From: Persephonella sp.
Lineage (GTDB): Bacteria > Aquificota > Aquificia > Aquificales > Hydrogenothermaceae
Direction of reading: 5' to 3'
DNA length: 64,000 bases
Assembly (NCBI RefSeq): GCF_027023985.1
Contig: NZ_JALVTW010000015.1
Coordinates: 1 to 64,000 of the forward strand
Each line of letters starts with the position of its first letter. Position 1 is the first letter of the stretch. Of the stretch, positions 17,445 to 25,988 are shown in pieces. Made by a program: the position numbers and the translations under genes. The notes beneath the pieces were generated by a model. The model did no database searches and was not told the DNA's origin. It saw only the letters and a list, made by a program, of their open reading frames with translations.

Positions 17445-17690
17445 GACAGGGCAAATCTACTTAATGAAAAAGTAGCAAATGATTATATAAAGCTTAAAAT
17501 TCAACCTAAACATCAAAGCTTGTTAACAAGCTCATTCAGGAAAGAATTTGTAAAAATATTTGATTTACCGGAAGATACAGCTCAAGCTTGGGAGTTTGCA
17601 TTTGATTTTATATCACACCGAATTTTTGAATTAGTTAAAAAATACTATGAAGATAAAGCATTTAAAAATAATCAAAAGGAATTAGTTTAA
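17445..17690 (+). pseudogene. Globin-like C-terminal half, in frame with narB behind a TGA stop
   Basis: The narB frame stays open for 81 codons after its TGA, to TAA at 17688-17690. The product has the second half of a globin: KVANDYIKLKIQPKHQSLL lines up with the F helix/FG region of bacterial hemoglobins, and AWEFAFDFISHRIFELV with the G-H helices ending. At the proximal histidine (F8) position there is tyrosine. No ATG or GTG occurs in the frame (first candidate TTG 17520), and no ribosome site is seen, so separate expression is unlikely. A thermoglobin gene is known in the nitrate cluster of Aquifex aeolicus, which supports the assignment. It is either a broken NarB-globin fusion, a readthrough extension, or a base-call error at the TGA. 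Confidence 0.5.
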
Positions 17691-17727
17691 TAGATTTAAA
17701 GCTATTTAATGATTTAAAATTAAGTTT

Positions 17728-18666
17728 ATGGACGAAATAGATAGATATATCCTTGAGAAAATAAGTAAAAATAGAGTTTCCGGAGAAGAGCTTTCTAAAC
17801 TTTTAGGAATTTCCAGAACTGCCATCTGGAAAAGAATAAAAAAACTTGAAAGTCTCGGATACAAAATATCCCATGATAAGAAAGGATATTTTCTTGAAGA
17901 AAGAACCGAGTTTTTATTGCCTTATGAACTCAATCTGAAAACACAATGGCTAGGGGAAAACTACATCTTTTTCCATACTGTAAACTCAACTAATACCTAT
18001 GCAAAGGAAAATAACCTGCCAGATGGCACGGTTATTCTGGCAGAAAACCAGACAGCAGGCAGAGGCAGAAAAGGAAGAAAATGGATTTCCACCGAAGGAA
18101 AAGGATTATATTTTTCAATAGTTTTGAAAAAGGATATCTCTCCGGCAGATTTGCTTATCTACTCTCTGTTATTCCCTGTTGCTGTCCGAAAAGCCATCGT
18201 CCAGAAAATAGACCTACCTATTAAAATAAAATGGCCTAATGATTTGTATCTAAATGGTAAAAAGCTTGCAGGATTTTTGATTGAAACTGAGATAGAAGGG
18301 AACACCGCCACAAAGCTCATAGCAGGAATAGGTATAAATATCAATCAGACAGAAAAAGATTTAGGAGAAATAAAGGATATAGCCACTTCATTAAAACTGG
18401 AGTATGGAAAAAATATAAACAGAAAAGAACTTTTTATATATATACTCCAGAGCATTGAAGAAGAGATTGATAATCTCGATAAAAACAAGATTATTAAAGA
18501 GGTAGAGAAAAATCTACTATGGAAAGGAGAAAAAATAAAACTGATTGATGAAAATATTGAAGGCACTTTGATTGGTCTTAATGAACTTGGAGGAATTCGT
18601 ATTCTTACCGATAAAGGATTAAAGGATTTTTATTCAGGAGATATTACAGTAAGGAGGGTAGAATGA
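17728..18666 (+). CDS. birA: Biotin operon repressor / biotin-protein ligase
   Basis: 312 aa bifunctional BirA. Residues 1-60 form a winged helix (SGEELSKLLGISRTAIWKRIKKLESLGYKI), and the rest is the ligase that makes biotinyl-AMP and transfers biotin to the carboxyl carrier protein of acetyl-CoA carboxylase. Visible motifs are the biotinyl-AMP loop GRGRKGRKW (about residue 111) and KWPNDLYLNGKKLAGFLIE. A short SH3-like C-terminal domain follows. With the DNA-binding domain present, it may regulate biotin genes, but none are in this window; accD at the right edge is part of the target pathway. It overlaps the next gene by 4 nt (ATGA). Confidence 0.95.
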   Translation: MDEIDRYILEKISKNRVSGEELSKLLGISRTAIWKRIKKLESLGYKISHDKKGYFLEERTEFLLPYELNLKTQWLGENYIFFHTVNSTNTYAKENNLPDGTVILAENQTAGRGRKGRKWISTEGKGLYFSIVLKKDISPADLLIYSLLFPVAVRKAIVQKIDLPIKIKWPNDLYLNGKKLAGFLIETEIEGNTATKLIAGIGININQTEKDLGEIKDIATSLKLEYGKNINRKELFIYILQSIEEEIDNLDKNKIIKEVEKNLLWKGEKIKLIDENIEGTLIGLNELGGIRILTDKGLKDFYSGDITVRRVE

Positions 18667-19004
18667 AGGTATCAGAGTATCATAAACAGGGTTTAAAAAA
18701 TTTTGTTGACCAAAAACCTGAAGGATATGAAGTCTTGGGTTCTGCAAAGGAAGGAGTTCATAAAGTTGAGTTTTATATAAAAACGGATGGAGACAAGATA
18801 GCTGATGTGAAATTTAATTCCTCAAAAAGATGTAAAAAATTGATGGCTATAGCAGATTTAGTCGCAGAAAAGTTAAAAGGGCAGAATGTAAAGAATATAA
18901 AAATTAACCCTCAAGAGATATTAGATTTCTTCAAAGAAGAAAAAGAAAAGGACAAAATGGAAAACAGACTGTCAATAGTCCTTAAAGCCATAGGTCATAC
19001 ATAA
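18663..19004 (+). CDS. Small protein, degenerate NifU/IscU-like
   Basis: 113 aa, starting inside the stop of birA after AAGGAGGGTAGA. The central part (TDGDKIADVKFNSSKRCKKLMAIADLVAEKLKGQNVKNIK) follows the pattern of the NifU/IscU scaffold domain: a beta strand, then a cysteine at the start of a helix, then the ...LKG... segment. Only one cysteine is present and the other cluster ligands are missing, so it should not be an iron-sulfur scaffold. Function unknown. Coupling to birA hints at a link to biotin or lipoyl-type metabolism, which is only a guess from position. Confidence 0.45.
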   Translation: MKVSEYHKQGLKNFVDQKPEGYEVLGSAKEGVHKVEFYIKTDGDKIADVKFNSSKRCKKLMAIADLVAEKLKGQNVKNIKINPQEILDFFKEEKEKDKMENRLSIVLKAIGHT

Positions 19005-19186
19005 ATAGAAACTTTTGTTCCTTCTATAATATTTTCACGGGCAGTTTTGGTAGCTTCCTCAACCTGAGGCTGCTGTGATGCCAGATTTTGCCCTAAATTC
19101 TGTTGTATAAGCATTTCCATAAGTTTTTTCTGTAGTTCCAGAGCATCTTTATAAACTGAAACTGCAACTTCATTTCTTACTTCCAT
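18995..19186 (-). CDS. YjfB-like putative motility protein
   Basis: 63 aa. The sequence (SVYKDALELQKKLMEMLIQQNL followed by a Gln-rich stretch and a short tail) has the size and helical pattern of the YjfB family of small putative motility proteins. A good ribosome site (CGGAGGTTATTAAA) precedes the ATG. Its end overlaps the convergent preceding gene by 10 nt. Evidence for the family is pattern-based because the protein is so short. Confidence 0.55.
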   Translation of the reverse strand: MEVRNEVAVSVYKDALELQKKLMEMLIQQNLGQNLASQQPQVEEATKTARENIIEGTKVSIYV

Positions 19187-19243
19187 TTTAATAACCTCCG
19201 ATTATAATTTAAGTGTAAAAAATTCAAATATCAAGGATATAAG

Positions 19244-20080
19244 ATGAAAAAGCTAATAACACTGTTTGTTTTTGCTACTGTGATGAGTTCCTGTTTACAA
19301 ATCACCATAGGCGATAATGACGAAAACAATAATGAAAAACCAAATCCAAGAGTTTTAACAGTTAATACAACATGGTATTGGCAGTTAAACGGTAGCCTCA
19401 GAACAGATATACCTGCTGACTTATATGATGTTGACCTGTTTGATACACCTTCCGAGACTATAGCTAAGCTTAAAAAGCAGGGGAAAATAGTCATCTGTTA
19501 TTTCAGTGCAGGCAGTTATGAGGAATGGCGACCTGATGCATACAAATTTCCGCCAGAAGCAATAGGTAATTCTCTTGATGACTGGGCTGGTGAATACTGG
19601 ATAGATATAAGAAATCCCGAAATCTGGAATATTATGAGAGACAGACTTGACCTTGCCGTTGCAAAAGGATGCGATGGAGTTGAGCCGGATAATGTAGATG
19701 GATACACAAATGATACAGGTTTTAATTTAAGCTACAATGACCAGCTGAGATACAACAGATTTCTTGCAAATGAAGCTAAAAGTAGAGGCCTTTTAATTGG
19801 GCTAAAAAATGACCTTGAACAGATACCTGACCTTATTAATTATTTTGATTTTGCTTTAAATGAAGAATGCCATAAATATAATGAGTGTGATTTATTAGAA
19901 CCGTTTATAAGACAGGGTAAGCCTGTTTTCAATGCCGAGTATGATGATATATATATTTATGATGAAAGAGCCTTCAGAAATTTATGTAATGACGCTAAAA
20001 AAAGAAATTTCAGGACAAATGTCTATCCTGTTGAGCTTGATGGTAGTTTTGTAAAAAGCTGTGATTACGGGGAGTATTGA
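19244..20080 (+). CDS. GH114-type endo-alpha-1,4-polygalactosaminidase, lipoprotein
   Basis: 278 aa. The N-terminus is a lipoprotein signal (MKKLITLFVFATVMSSC, lipid-modified Cys17), then a polar linker and a TIM-barrel domain of the GH114 family: TTWYWQLNG, VICYFSAGSYEEWRPD, YWIDIRNPEIW, KGCDGVEPDNVDGY and GLKNDLEQI are typical blocks, with acidic catalytic candidates in CDGVEPDNVD. Family members cleave galactosaminogalactan-like polysaccharides, so a role in own or foreign exopolysaccharide turnover at the envelope is likely. Its stop TGA overlaps the ATG of a PP2C phosphatase gene, an unusual partner. Confidence 0.88.
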   Translation: MKKLITLFVFATVMSSCLQITIGDNDENNNEKPNPRVLTVNTTWYWQLNGSLRTDIPADLYDVDLFDTPSETIAKLKKQGKIVICYFSAGSYEEWRPDAYKFPPEAIGNSLDDWAGEYWIDIRNPEIWNIMRDRLDLAVAKGCDGVEPDNVDGYTNDTGFNLSYNDQLRYNRFLANEAKSRGLLIGLKNDLEQIPDLINYFDFALNEECHKYNECDLLEPFIRQGKPVFNAEYDDIYIYDERAFRNLCNDAKKRNFRTNVYPVELDGSFVKSCDYGEY

Positions 20081-20826
20081 TGATAAAAGTGGCATTCTGT
20101 ATGAACAGGGGATTAAGAGGATATCAGCAGGATTGCATTTATATAGATGGAGAGATTTATCAAGTAGATTTTATGAAATGTCCCCGGGAAAAAATGTTAG
20201 ATAAAGATGAGGGAATATTTGCTGTATGCGATGGTATGGGAGGACTTGCTGAAGGGGATAAGGCAAGCAAATTTGTGTGTGAAAAGTTAAAGAAGATTAA
20301 TATAGATTTTTCCGTTAACGCAGTTGAAGAAGCCCTTTTTCAGATACAAAAAAAGTTTGAAAAAACAGACATAAAATGGAGCGGAACTACCGTTGCCGGA
20401 GTTTATTTAAAAGGAAATAAATCCATAGTATTTAATGCAGGAGACAGCAGGGTTTATAAGTATACTTCTGAAGGGCTTGTTTATCTATCCCATGACCACA
20501 GTTATGTTCAGGAGCTTGTGGATGAGGGAATTATCTCTTATAAAGAGGCTTTTTATCATCCGGAAAGATATGTAGTTACCTTTGGAATTGGTGATGTGTT
20601 TTCTGAAGAGTGGAAAAGTGGTAAAAAACCATATATAGTTGAGGATGAACTAAAAGAAAATGAGCTTTATATAATATGTTCAGATGGTCTGTCAGATTAT
20701 TTAACAGATGAGGAGATATACTATCACCTGTATCCTGAACCTTTTGAAAATTTTCCTATACTAATTGAAATGCTTGAAAAGGTAAAGAGTGATAACTACT
20801 CAATAATTCTTGTAAAATCAGAATAG
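20080..20826 (+). CDS. PP2C-type Ser/Thr protein phosphatase
   Basis: 248 aa from ATG 20080 (a TTG one codon earlier is also possible). PP2C/PPM motifs are in order: GYQQDCIYID, AVCDGMGGLAEGDKAS, FNAGDSRVYKY, LSHDHSYVQELVDEGII and CSDGLSDYLTDEEI, giving the Mn/Mg-binding aspartates. No membrane segment is present. Such enzymes oppose Hanks-type Ser/Thr kinases. No complete kinase lies in the window, but a kinase C-lobe is fused to NirA. It is translationally coupled to the GH114 gene (shared TGATG) and convergent with the dehydrogenase gene, with no gap. Confidence 0.92.
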   Translation: MIKVAFCMNRGLRGYQQDCIYIDGEIYQVDFMKCPREKMLDKDEGIFAVCDGMGGLAEGDKASKFVCEKLKKINIDFSVNAVEEALFQIQKKFEKTDIKWSGTTVAGVYLKGNKSIVFNAGDSRVYKYTSEGLVYLSHDHSYVQELVDEGIISYKEAFYHPERYVVTFGIGDVFSEEWKSGKKPYIVEDELKENELYIICSDGLSDYLTDEEIYYHLYPEPFENFPILIEMLEKVKSDNYSIILVKSE

Positions 20827-21792
20827 CTAAACTTTCAGATCCACCCTGTTTCTAACTGCCCCGTTTAAAAATGCCCTTATATTTTCGACTATTTCATTAA
20901 CAAGTCTTTTTCTTGCTTCTATACTGGTCCATGCAATATGTGGAGTTATAAGAAGTTTTTCTTTATTTTTTATTTTGAGAAGTGGATTTTCAGGGTCAAC
21001 AGGCTCTTTTTCAAGAACATCAAGTCCTGCACCACCTATCATATCGCTGTCAAGGGCAATTGCAAGGTCTTTTTCGTTAACAATGCCACCTCTACCAAGA
21101 TTAAGGAGTATTGCATTTTCTTTCATGAGTCTGAGTTCATTAATTGTTATAAGATTTTTTGTTTTCTCATTAAGGGGTGCATGTATAGAAACTATATCCG
21201 AAGTTTTTAAAAGCTCATCAAGGGGATATCTGGGATATTTTTCTTGTCTTTCAACACCTGAGGTGGAGTAATAAATCACATCACAACCGAAACTTTCTGC
21301 CACCTCTGCAACTCTTCTTCCAATTGTTCCAAGTCCTATAATACCCCATCTCTTTCCATGGATTTCCCAGAAAGGTCTGCCTAAATGTGTGAAGATATCA
21401 CTTTTGGCATATTCTCCGGATTTTACATAGTCATCATAGTATCTAAGGTGCATCAGTAAATAAAAAAGCATTCCAAAGGTAGTCTGAACAACACTTTCGG
21501 TAGAATATCCTGCGACATTTGTAACAGCTATACCTTTTTCTTTAGCGTATAAAACATCAATATTGTTGTAGCCTGTGGCAGCTTCACATATAAGCTTTAG
21601 GTTCTTTGCAGCATTTATCGCATCTTTATCAATCACCACCTTGTTAGTTATTATAATATCTGCATTTTCTATTCTTTCGTATAGTTCTACTGGTGAGGTT
21701 GTAGGGTATATTTCCACATCTCCAAACTGGGAAAATATTTCAAGGTCTATGTCATCACCAAGGGTTTTTGCATCTAATATAACGATTTTCAT
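20827..21792 (-). CDS. D-isomer-specific 2-hydroxyacid dehydrogenase
   Basis: 321 aa NAD-dependent dehydrogenase of the glycerate/hydroxypyruvate/D-lactate family. The dinucleotide motif is GIIGLGTIGRRVAE, and the catalytic trio can be seen as Arg in NLGRGGIVNE, Glu in LEKEPVDPENP and His in TPHIAWTS. The catalytic domain begins MKIVILDAKTLGDDIDLEIF, close to the hydroxypyruvate reductase / glycerate dehydrogenase group, but the substrate cannot be fixed from sequence. It is last in the minus-strand series, 12 bp after the GGDEF-EAL gene. Confidence 0.9.
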   Translation of the reverse strand: MKIVILDAKTLGDDIDLEIFSQFGDVEIYPTTSPVELYERIENADIIITNKVVIDKDAINAAKNLKLICEAATGYNNIDVLYAKEKGIAVTNVAGYSTESVVQTTFGMLFYLLMHLRYYDDYVKSGEYAKSDIFTHLGRPFWEIHGKRWGIIGLGTIGRRVAEVAESFGCDVIYYSTSGVERQEKYPRYPLDELLKTSDIVSIHAPLNEKTKNLITINELRLMKENAILLNLGRGGIVNEKDLAIALDSDMIGGAGLDVLEKEPVDPENPLLKIKNKEKLLITPHIAWTSIEARKRLVNEIVENIRAFLNGAVRNRVDLKV

Positions 21793-21804
21793 ATTATTTC
21801 TCCT

Positions 21805-23700
21805 TCAAGCTATTTTTCTTTTTTTTATAGGTTGCGGTTTTTTAAGATAATATCCCTGTCCATAAATTATACCCAGTTCTAAAACCTTTCTTAAAACAGA
21901 TTCAGAATGAATATACTCAGCTATTACCTTTATACCAATATCATCAGCAAATGATTTTATTGCTTTAACTATAGCAAGAGAGCGAGAATTTGTGTCTATA
22001 TCCTTGATAATGCTACCGTCAATCTTAAGGTAGTCAGGTGCAAGTTCTACAAGATGTGAAAAATTAGAATAACCGCTTCCAAAATCGTCTATGGAGATCT
22101 TACATCCTATTTCTTTGATATGCTCAATTTTTGTCTTAAATGATTGATAGTCATCAATATCTTCAGATTCTAAAAGTTCAATTGTAAGTCTACCGGCAAG
22201 ATCTTTATCAAGAACATTTTCAAGATGTTCTATTATGTTATCATCATAAACATCAAGGGCAGACAAATTCATTGATATCCTCATCCATGGGTTTTCTCTA
22301 AGAACTTTTGCATTATACTCAATAACTTTCTTGGTAAGGTCAATATGAACATATGTTCGGCGTATTGTGTTTAGAAACTGATATGGATATATAACTTTTC
22401 CATCACTGGATATTAACCTGACCAGAGCTTCATACTTGAGAACTTCTCCTGTTTTAAGATTTACTATAGGCTGATACCAGCAAACAATATTATTATTGTC
22501 AATGGCTTCTTTTATAACGTAAATCTCCTCATGACTTACTTCCAGAGGCCCTGAATAAATTTCTATTTTGTTTCTACCGTTTTTCTTTGCTCTGTAAAGA
22601 GCCATATCAGCCATTTTTATAGCTTCTTCTATACTTCCTTTTTCAACATAAGGTGCTATCCCAATAGACACAGTAACTTTCATACTTATATTTTCATACG
22701 TAATAACTTTTTTACAGATTCCGGTTTTTATTCTGGTTGCAAGGCAAAGAACATTATATCTGTAATTCTCAGAATAGGGATTAATTTTGGCAAATAATAA
22801 AAATTCCTCTCCACCATATCTTATGAGGATATCCTCTTCTCTAATACAATTTTTAATTCTTTCTGTAACTTCTTTTAGAACATAATCCCCTGCCTCATGA
22901 CCAAAGCTATCGTTTATCTTTTTGAAATGGTCTATATCAATTACAAATGTGGTATAAAATCCTTTTTTTAGTTTTTCAAGGTTTTCATAGAGATATAGTC
23001 TGTTATACGCCCCAGTTAACGGATCTATATACATTTTTTTGACATTTTCCCTGTATTTTACAAACTGAATTAAGGATATGATTATGGATATTACGATAAA
23101 GAGGGATATTATCAGGACAAATTCCTGTATTTTGCTTATTATTGCCTGTATTTCCTTAAGTTTTTTTACTGAAAATTCTATAACAGCAATTCCGGCAACC
23201 TGATGTTTTATTTTTATGGGTTTTAAAAGAGTTATCCATAAGCCTGTATAATCCGATTGTTTTATAACAACGCTTTTACCATCTTTTAGAATTTTATCCC
23301 AGTAGTCACCGTATATATTAAATCCTTCTCTAAATCTGGCTCTATCTTCTTTTGAAAGGTCTATAAGATATCTGAGCTTACCATCTTTGTCTTTATAAAG
23401 GAGATAAGCATATTTTACGTCGTCTGTGACTATTACAGAAAACAGCTCTCTTATTCTTTCTCTAAATTTAGGATCAGAGAAAAGTGTTTCAAGGTCTTTA
23501 TCTTTGGCATTAATCTGGATTGTTCTAATTATTTTATCAAGACTCTGGGCTACTCCTGGAACAACTGCCTCTTTTATTATGCTGTTTTCTATAGTTTTCT
23601 TAATCTTAGGTGCTAATATATATATAGACACAAGCAACCCTAGCAATGTTATAAAGAACGGCATATAATCAAATAGTAGCTTTTTGTCCTTCTTTACCAC
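21805..23700 (-). CDS. Membrane-bound GGDEF-EAL c-di-GMP enzyme with periplasmic sensor
   Basis: 631 aa. One membrane segment at residues 13-32, a periplasmic region of ~160 aa with a sensor-type fold (SVIVTDDVKYAYLLYKDKDGKLRYLIDLS), a second membrane segment at 193-214, then a GGDEF domain with active GGEEF (296-300) and the inhibitory RxxD site (REED, 287-290) five residues before it, and an EAL domain with EAL at 424-426 and DDFGSGYSN. Both active sites look complete, so it may make or break down cyclic di-GMP. It starts at GTG, overlapping the end of the YfiR-like gene by 7 nt. The receptor, YfiR-like protein and this enzyme form a coupled set. Confidence 0.92.
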   Translation of the reverse strand: MVKKDKKLLFDYMPFFITLLGLLVSIYILAPKIKKTIENSIIKEAVVPGVAQSLDKIIRTIQINAKDKDLETLFSDPKFRERIRELFSVIVTDDVKYAYLLYKDKDGKLRYLIDLSKEDRARFREGFNIYGDYWDKILKDGKSVVIKQSDYTGLWITLLKPIKIKHQVAGIAVIEFSVKKLKEIQAIISKIQEFVLIISLFIVISIIISLIQFVKYRENVKKMYIDPLTGAYNRLYLYENLEKLKKGFYTTFVIDIDHFKKINDSFGHEAGDYVLKEVTERIKNCIREEDILIRYGGEEFLLFAKINPYSENYRYNVLCLATRIKTGICKKVITYENISMKVTVSIGIAPYVEKGSIEEAIKMADMALYRAKKNGRNKIEIYSGPLEVSHEEIYVIKEAIDNNNIVCWYQPIVNLKTGEVLKYEALVRLISSDGKVIYPYQFLNTIRRTYVHIDLTKKVIEYNAKVLRENPWMRISMNLSALDVYDDNIIEHLENVLDKDLAGRLTIELLESEDIDDYQSFKTKIEHIKEIGCKISIDDFGSGYSNFSHLVELAPDYLKIDGSIIKDIDTNSRSLAIVKAIKSFADDIGIKVIAEYIHSESVLRKVLELGIIYGQGYYLKKPQPIKKRKIA

Positions 23701-24131
23701 AGGTTCTTTTCCCTCTCCAGATATTTTCTGTATCTGTCCGGTAATCTAATCTTAAACATCTCAAGTCTGTCTTTGACGAAAACTACATTTGGCCGGCCTT
23801 TCTTCCAGTAAATAGCCCCTATGGCGTTTTTATATTTCTTTAAGAGATAATATCGCGTTACAATTGCAGGTTTATTACATCGCTTCAACAGTTTTTCGTC
23901 TCCGGTAATTAGAATTTGAGCTTTTTTACAGTTATTTACCTGAGAAAGTATTTTAGAATATTTGATGATGTATTTTAAATCTGGAGAAGTAGCTACTTTG
24001 ACTTTTTTACTTTTTTTTGCAAGGATATGTGCCATTTCAGAAAGGATTTTTGCTTCTACTTTGTGGATTTCTTCTTCATATCCAAAAGCCAATGAAAAAA
24101 CAAGAAGAAGAAAAAATACACTTCTAAACAT
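23694..24131 (-). CDS. YfiR-like (DUF4154-like) periplasmic protein
   Basis: 145 aa with a cleavable signal peptide (MFRSVFFLLLVFSLAFG). The mature part follows the YfiR pattern: NCKKAQILITGDE, then CNKPAIVTR, then GAIYWKKGRPNVVFVKDRLEMFKIRLPDRYRKYL, where the final strand-helix unit is the most family-like part. In Pseudomonas YfiR is a periplasmic inhibitor of a diguanylate cyclase. The gene lies 3 bp after a TonB-dependent receptor gene and overlaps a GGDEF-EAL gene, which fits that role. Two cysteines are present and could form a disulfide. The family match is by eye and moderate. Confidence 0.6.
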   Translation of the reverse strand: MFRSVFFLLLVFSLAFGYEEEIHKVEAKILSEMAHILAKKSKKVKVATSPDLKYIIKYSKILSQVNNCKKAQILITGDEKLLKRCNKPAIVTRYYLLKKYKNAIGAIYWKKGRPNVVFVKDRLEMFKIRLPDRYRKYLEREKNLW

Positions 24132-24134
24132 TTA

Positions 24135-25988
24135 TTAAAAATCCCTTTCCAGTGTGATTAAAACCCTTCTATCTTCTTGATAAATCTGCACATTTTTGTC
24201 ATTTAACAAAGGTGTTTTAATTCCTTTACCTAAAAGATTATAACCTTTAATTGCCACTTTCGTATTATCAAGTAGATCTACCTTAAGTCCTGCATTTAGT
24301 TCAAACCCTGATTTAATCCACTTTCCATAAAAACCATAACCTTTTCTGTATATGTTTTCCACAAAAGCCGAATAATTTTTTTGTTGCACTCCTATCCTAA
24401 ATAAACCCCCTTCAGAAGATGCTGTTTTATATTCCCTTTTTTCAGGATAAACTTTAAAATATCCGGCATTTATATAAACTCCATTATTAAAAGCTTTCTG
24501 ACATTCAACTGACCAGAAGTAGTATCTGAGTTTTTTATTGATATTCACATAGGAATATGTAGAGGGAGAAATCATAATATTATCTTTAATAATAAATGTT
24601 CCCCCTGTTATTGTGATTTTACCTACCGGATATATACCTGAATATTCAAATGTAAGCCCCTTGTTTTTCTGTTTTTTTAAGGCTGGATTTGAGCGCACCT
24701 CAACAAAAAATGGAGGTGTGTAATATTTAGACAAAAACAGTTTTATGTAATCAGATTTATTTAAGAAATACACAGTTCCAACACGCCATATTAAACCTTC
24801 AACATCCCGACCGTATCCCCTTTCTGTATTCTCATATTTAAGACCTGCTATAAATCCAAACTGTGGTTTTAGGTTGTATATATCTTCAATGTAAAATGAG
24901 CGATAGCTTTCCCAGTTTTTGTCTTTCAGACTACCGGGGAATAATTGCTGGGTTAATTTGTATCTGGAATACTGAATCTTAATACCGTAAAAAAGTTTAT
25001 TCCTTTTAGCTCTATTTTCTCCAACAATCTCCGTTCCTGTTTTCATTGAATTTATATGTTGTAAATATGAAACGACAGGTATACGAGGATATCTAATCAC
25101 AACAGGATTTGCAGGATTCCCCCTTTCGTATTTGTCTACACTCATTTTATCAGCATAAAGCCTAAATTTAAGGTTTAAATCCTGTGAAAGTATTTTTGAT
25201 ATTGAAACATAGCCATGTGAAGCCTGATGATTAGAGTAATCCGGTTTACTCCTTAATGTATCTCCCCTGAAATCCCCTGAGTCCTTTACAACCAGTCCCG
25301 TTTCTAAAGACCATTCGTCAAAATAAAATCCTCCGTTTATGTAATAGAACCTATCATCAATTTTTAAATTTTCCGGATATTTCTGGGATTTATAAGTTGT
25401 CCGGTTTATAAGTAAAAATGCAGAACTTTCAGAACTCGTTTCCCCTGCAAGATACACAGAAAAAGAATAATCCTTTCTTGTGGAGGTTGATAATCTTACC
25501 GTTTTGACATTTTCTAATTCAGGTTTTTTAGTATAAACCTTTATAATCATTCCGGCTGCTTCATTATTAAACTTAAGGGCACTTTCCCCTTGATAAATCT
25601 CTATATGGTCTATATGGTCAAGAGGCATATCAGCCCACAAAGAGAGGGGGGTTTTTCTGTAAACACCGCTAATCTCATGATCATTTATAAATAATCTTAT
25701 TGTTGAGTTTTCAAGGGGATATATAGAAGCATAAGAGAGGGCATTTTCACTATATTGATTTCTTAGTAGAGTAAAATATCTTACATATCTAAGAATATCT
25801 GAAAGTTTATAGCCTTGAAGTTTTTGTATATCCTCTCGGGTAAATAGGATCAAATGACCTTCTGTTTCCTGAACTGTTTTTCTGTATAACTGATTAAGTT
25901 CCCTGTATTTTTCCAGTAGTTTTTCCAGATTTTCTCCATAAGATACATAACTAAAAATAAAAAAAATTAGCAGTGCTCTTTTTGCCAT
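24135..25988 (-). CDS. TonB-dependent outer-membrane receptor
   Basis: 617 aa. Signal peptide (MAKRALLIFFIFSYVSYG), then a plug domain (EGHLILFTREDIQKLQGYKL, IRLFINDHEISGVY, IDHIEIYQGESALKFNNEAAGMI) and a long beta-barrel ending in an aromatic (VLITLERDF). It is rather short for the family and the plug has a lot of polar replacement, but the barrel strands are regular. The ligand is unknown. Proximity to fur and mobA could suggest metal or molybdate/tungstate-related uptake, while coupling to a YfiR-like protein and a GGDEF-EAL enzyme suggests signalling. It overlaps mobA by 22 nt. Confidence 0.87.
   Translation of the reverse strand: MAKRALLIFFIFSYVSYGENLEKLLEKYRELNQLYRKTVQETEGHLILFTREDIQKLQGYKLSDILRYVRYFTLLRNQYSENALSYASIYPLENSTIRLFINDHEISGVYRKTPLSLWADMPLDHIDHIEIYQGESALKFNNEAAGMIIKVYTKKPELENVKTVRLSTSTRKDYSFSVYLAGETSSESSAFLLINRTTYKSQKYPENLKIDDRFYYINGGFYFDEWSLETGLVVKDSGDFRGDTLRSKPDYSNHQASHGYVSISKILSQDLNLKFRLYADKMSVDKYERGNPANPVVIRYPRIPVVSYLQHINSMKTGTEIVGENRAKRNKLFYGIKIQYSRYKLTQQLFPGSLKDKNWESYRSFYIEDIYNLKPQFGFIAGLKYENTERGYGRDVEGLIWRVGTVYFLNKSDYIKLFLSKYYTPPFFVEVRSNPALKKQKNKGLTFEYSGIYPVGKITITGGTFIIKDNIMISPSTYSYVNINKKLRYYFWSVECQKAFNNGVYINAGYFKVYPEKREYKTASSEGGLFRIGVQQKNYSAFVENIYRKGYGFYGKWIKSGFELNAGLKVDLLDNTKVAIKGYNLLGKGIKTPLLNDKNVQIYQEDRRVLITLERDF

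Noticed and set aside
18663-19004. Functional NifU/IscU scaffold
   Set aside because: Only one cysteine and no other cluster ligand is present, so only a fold resemblance can be claimed.
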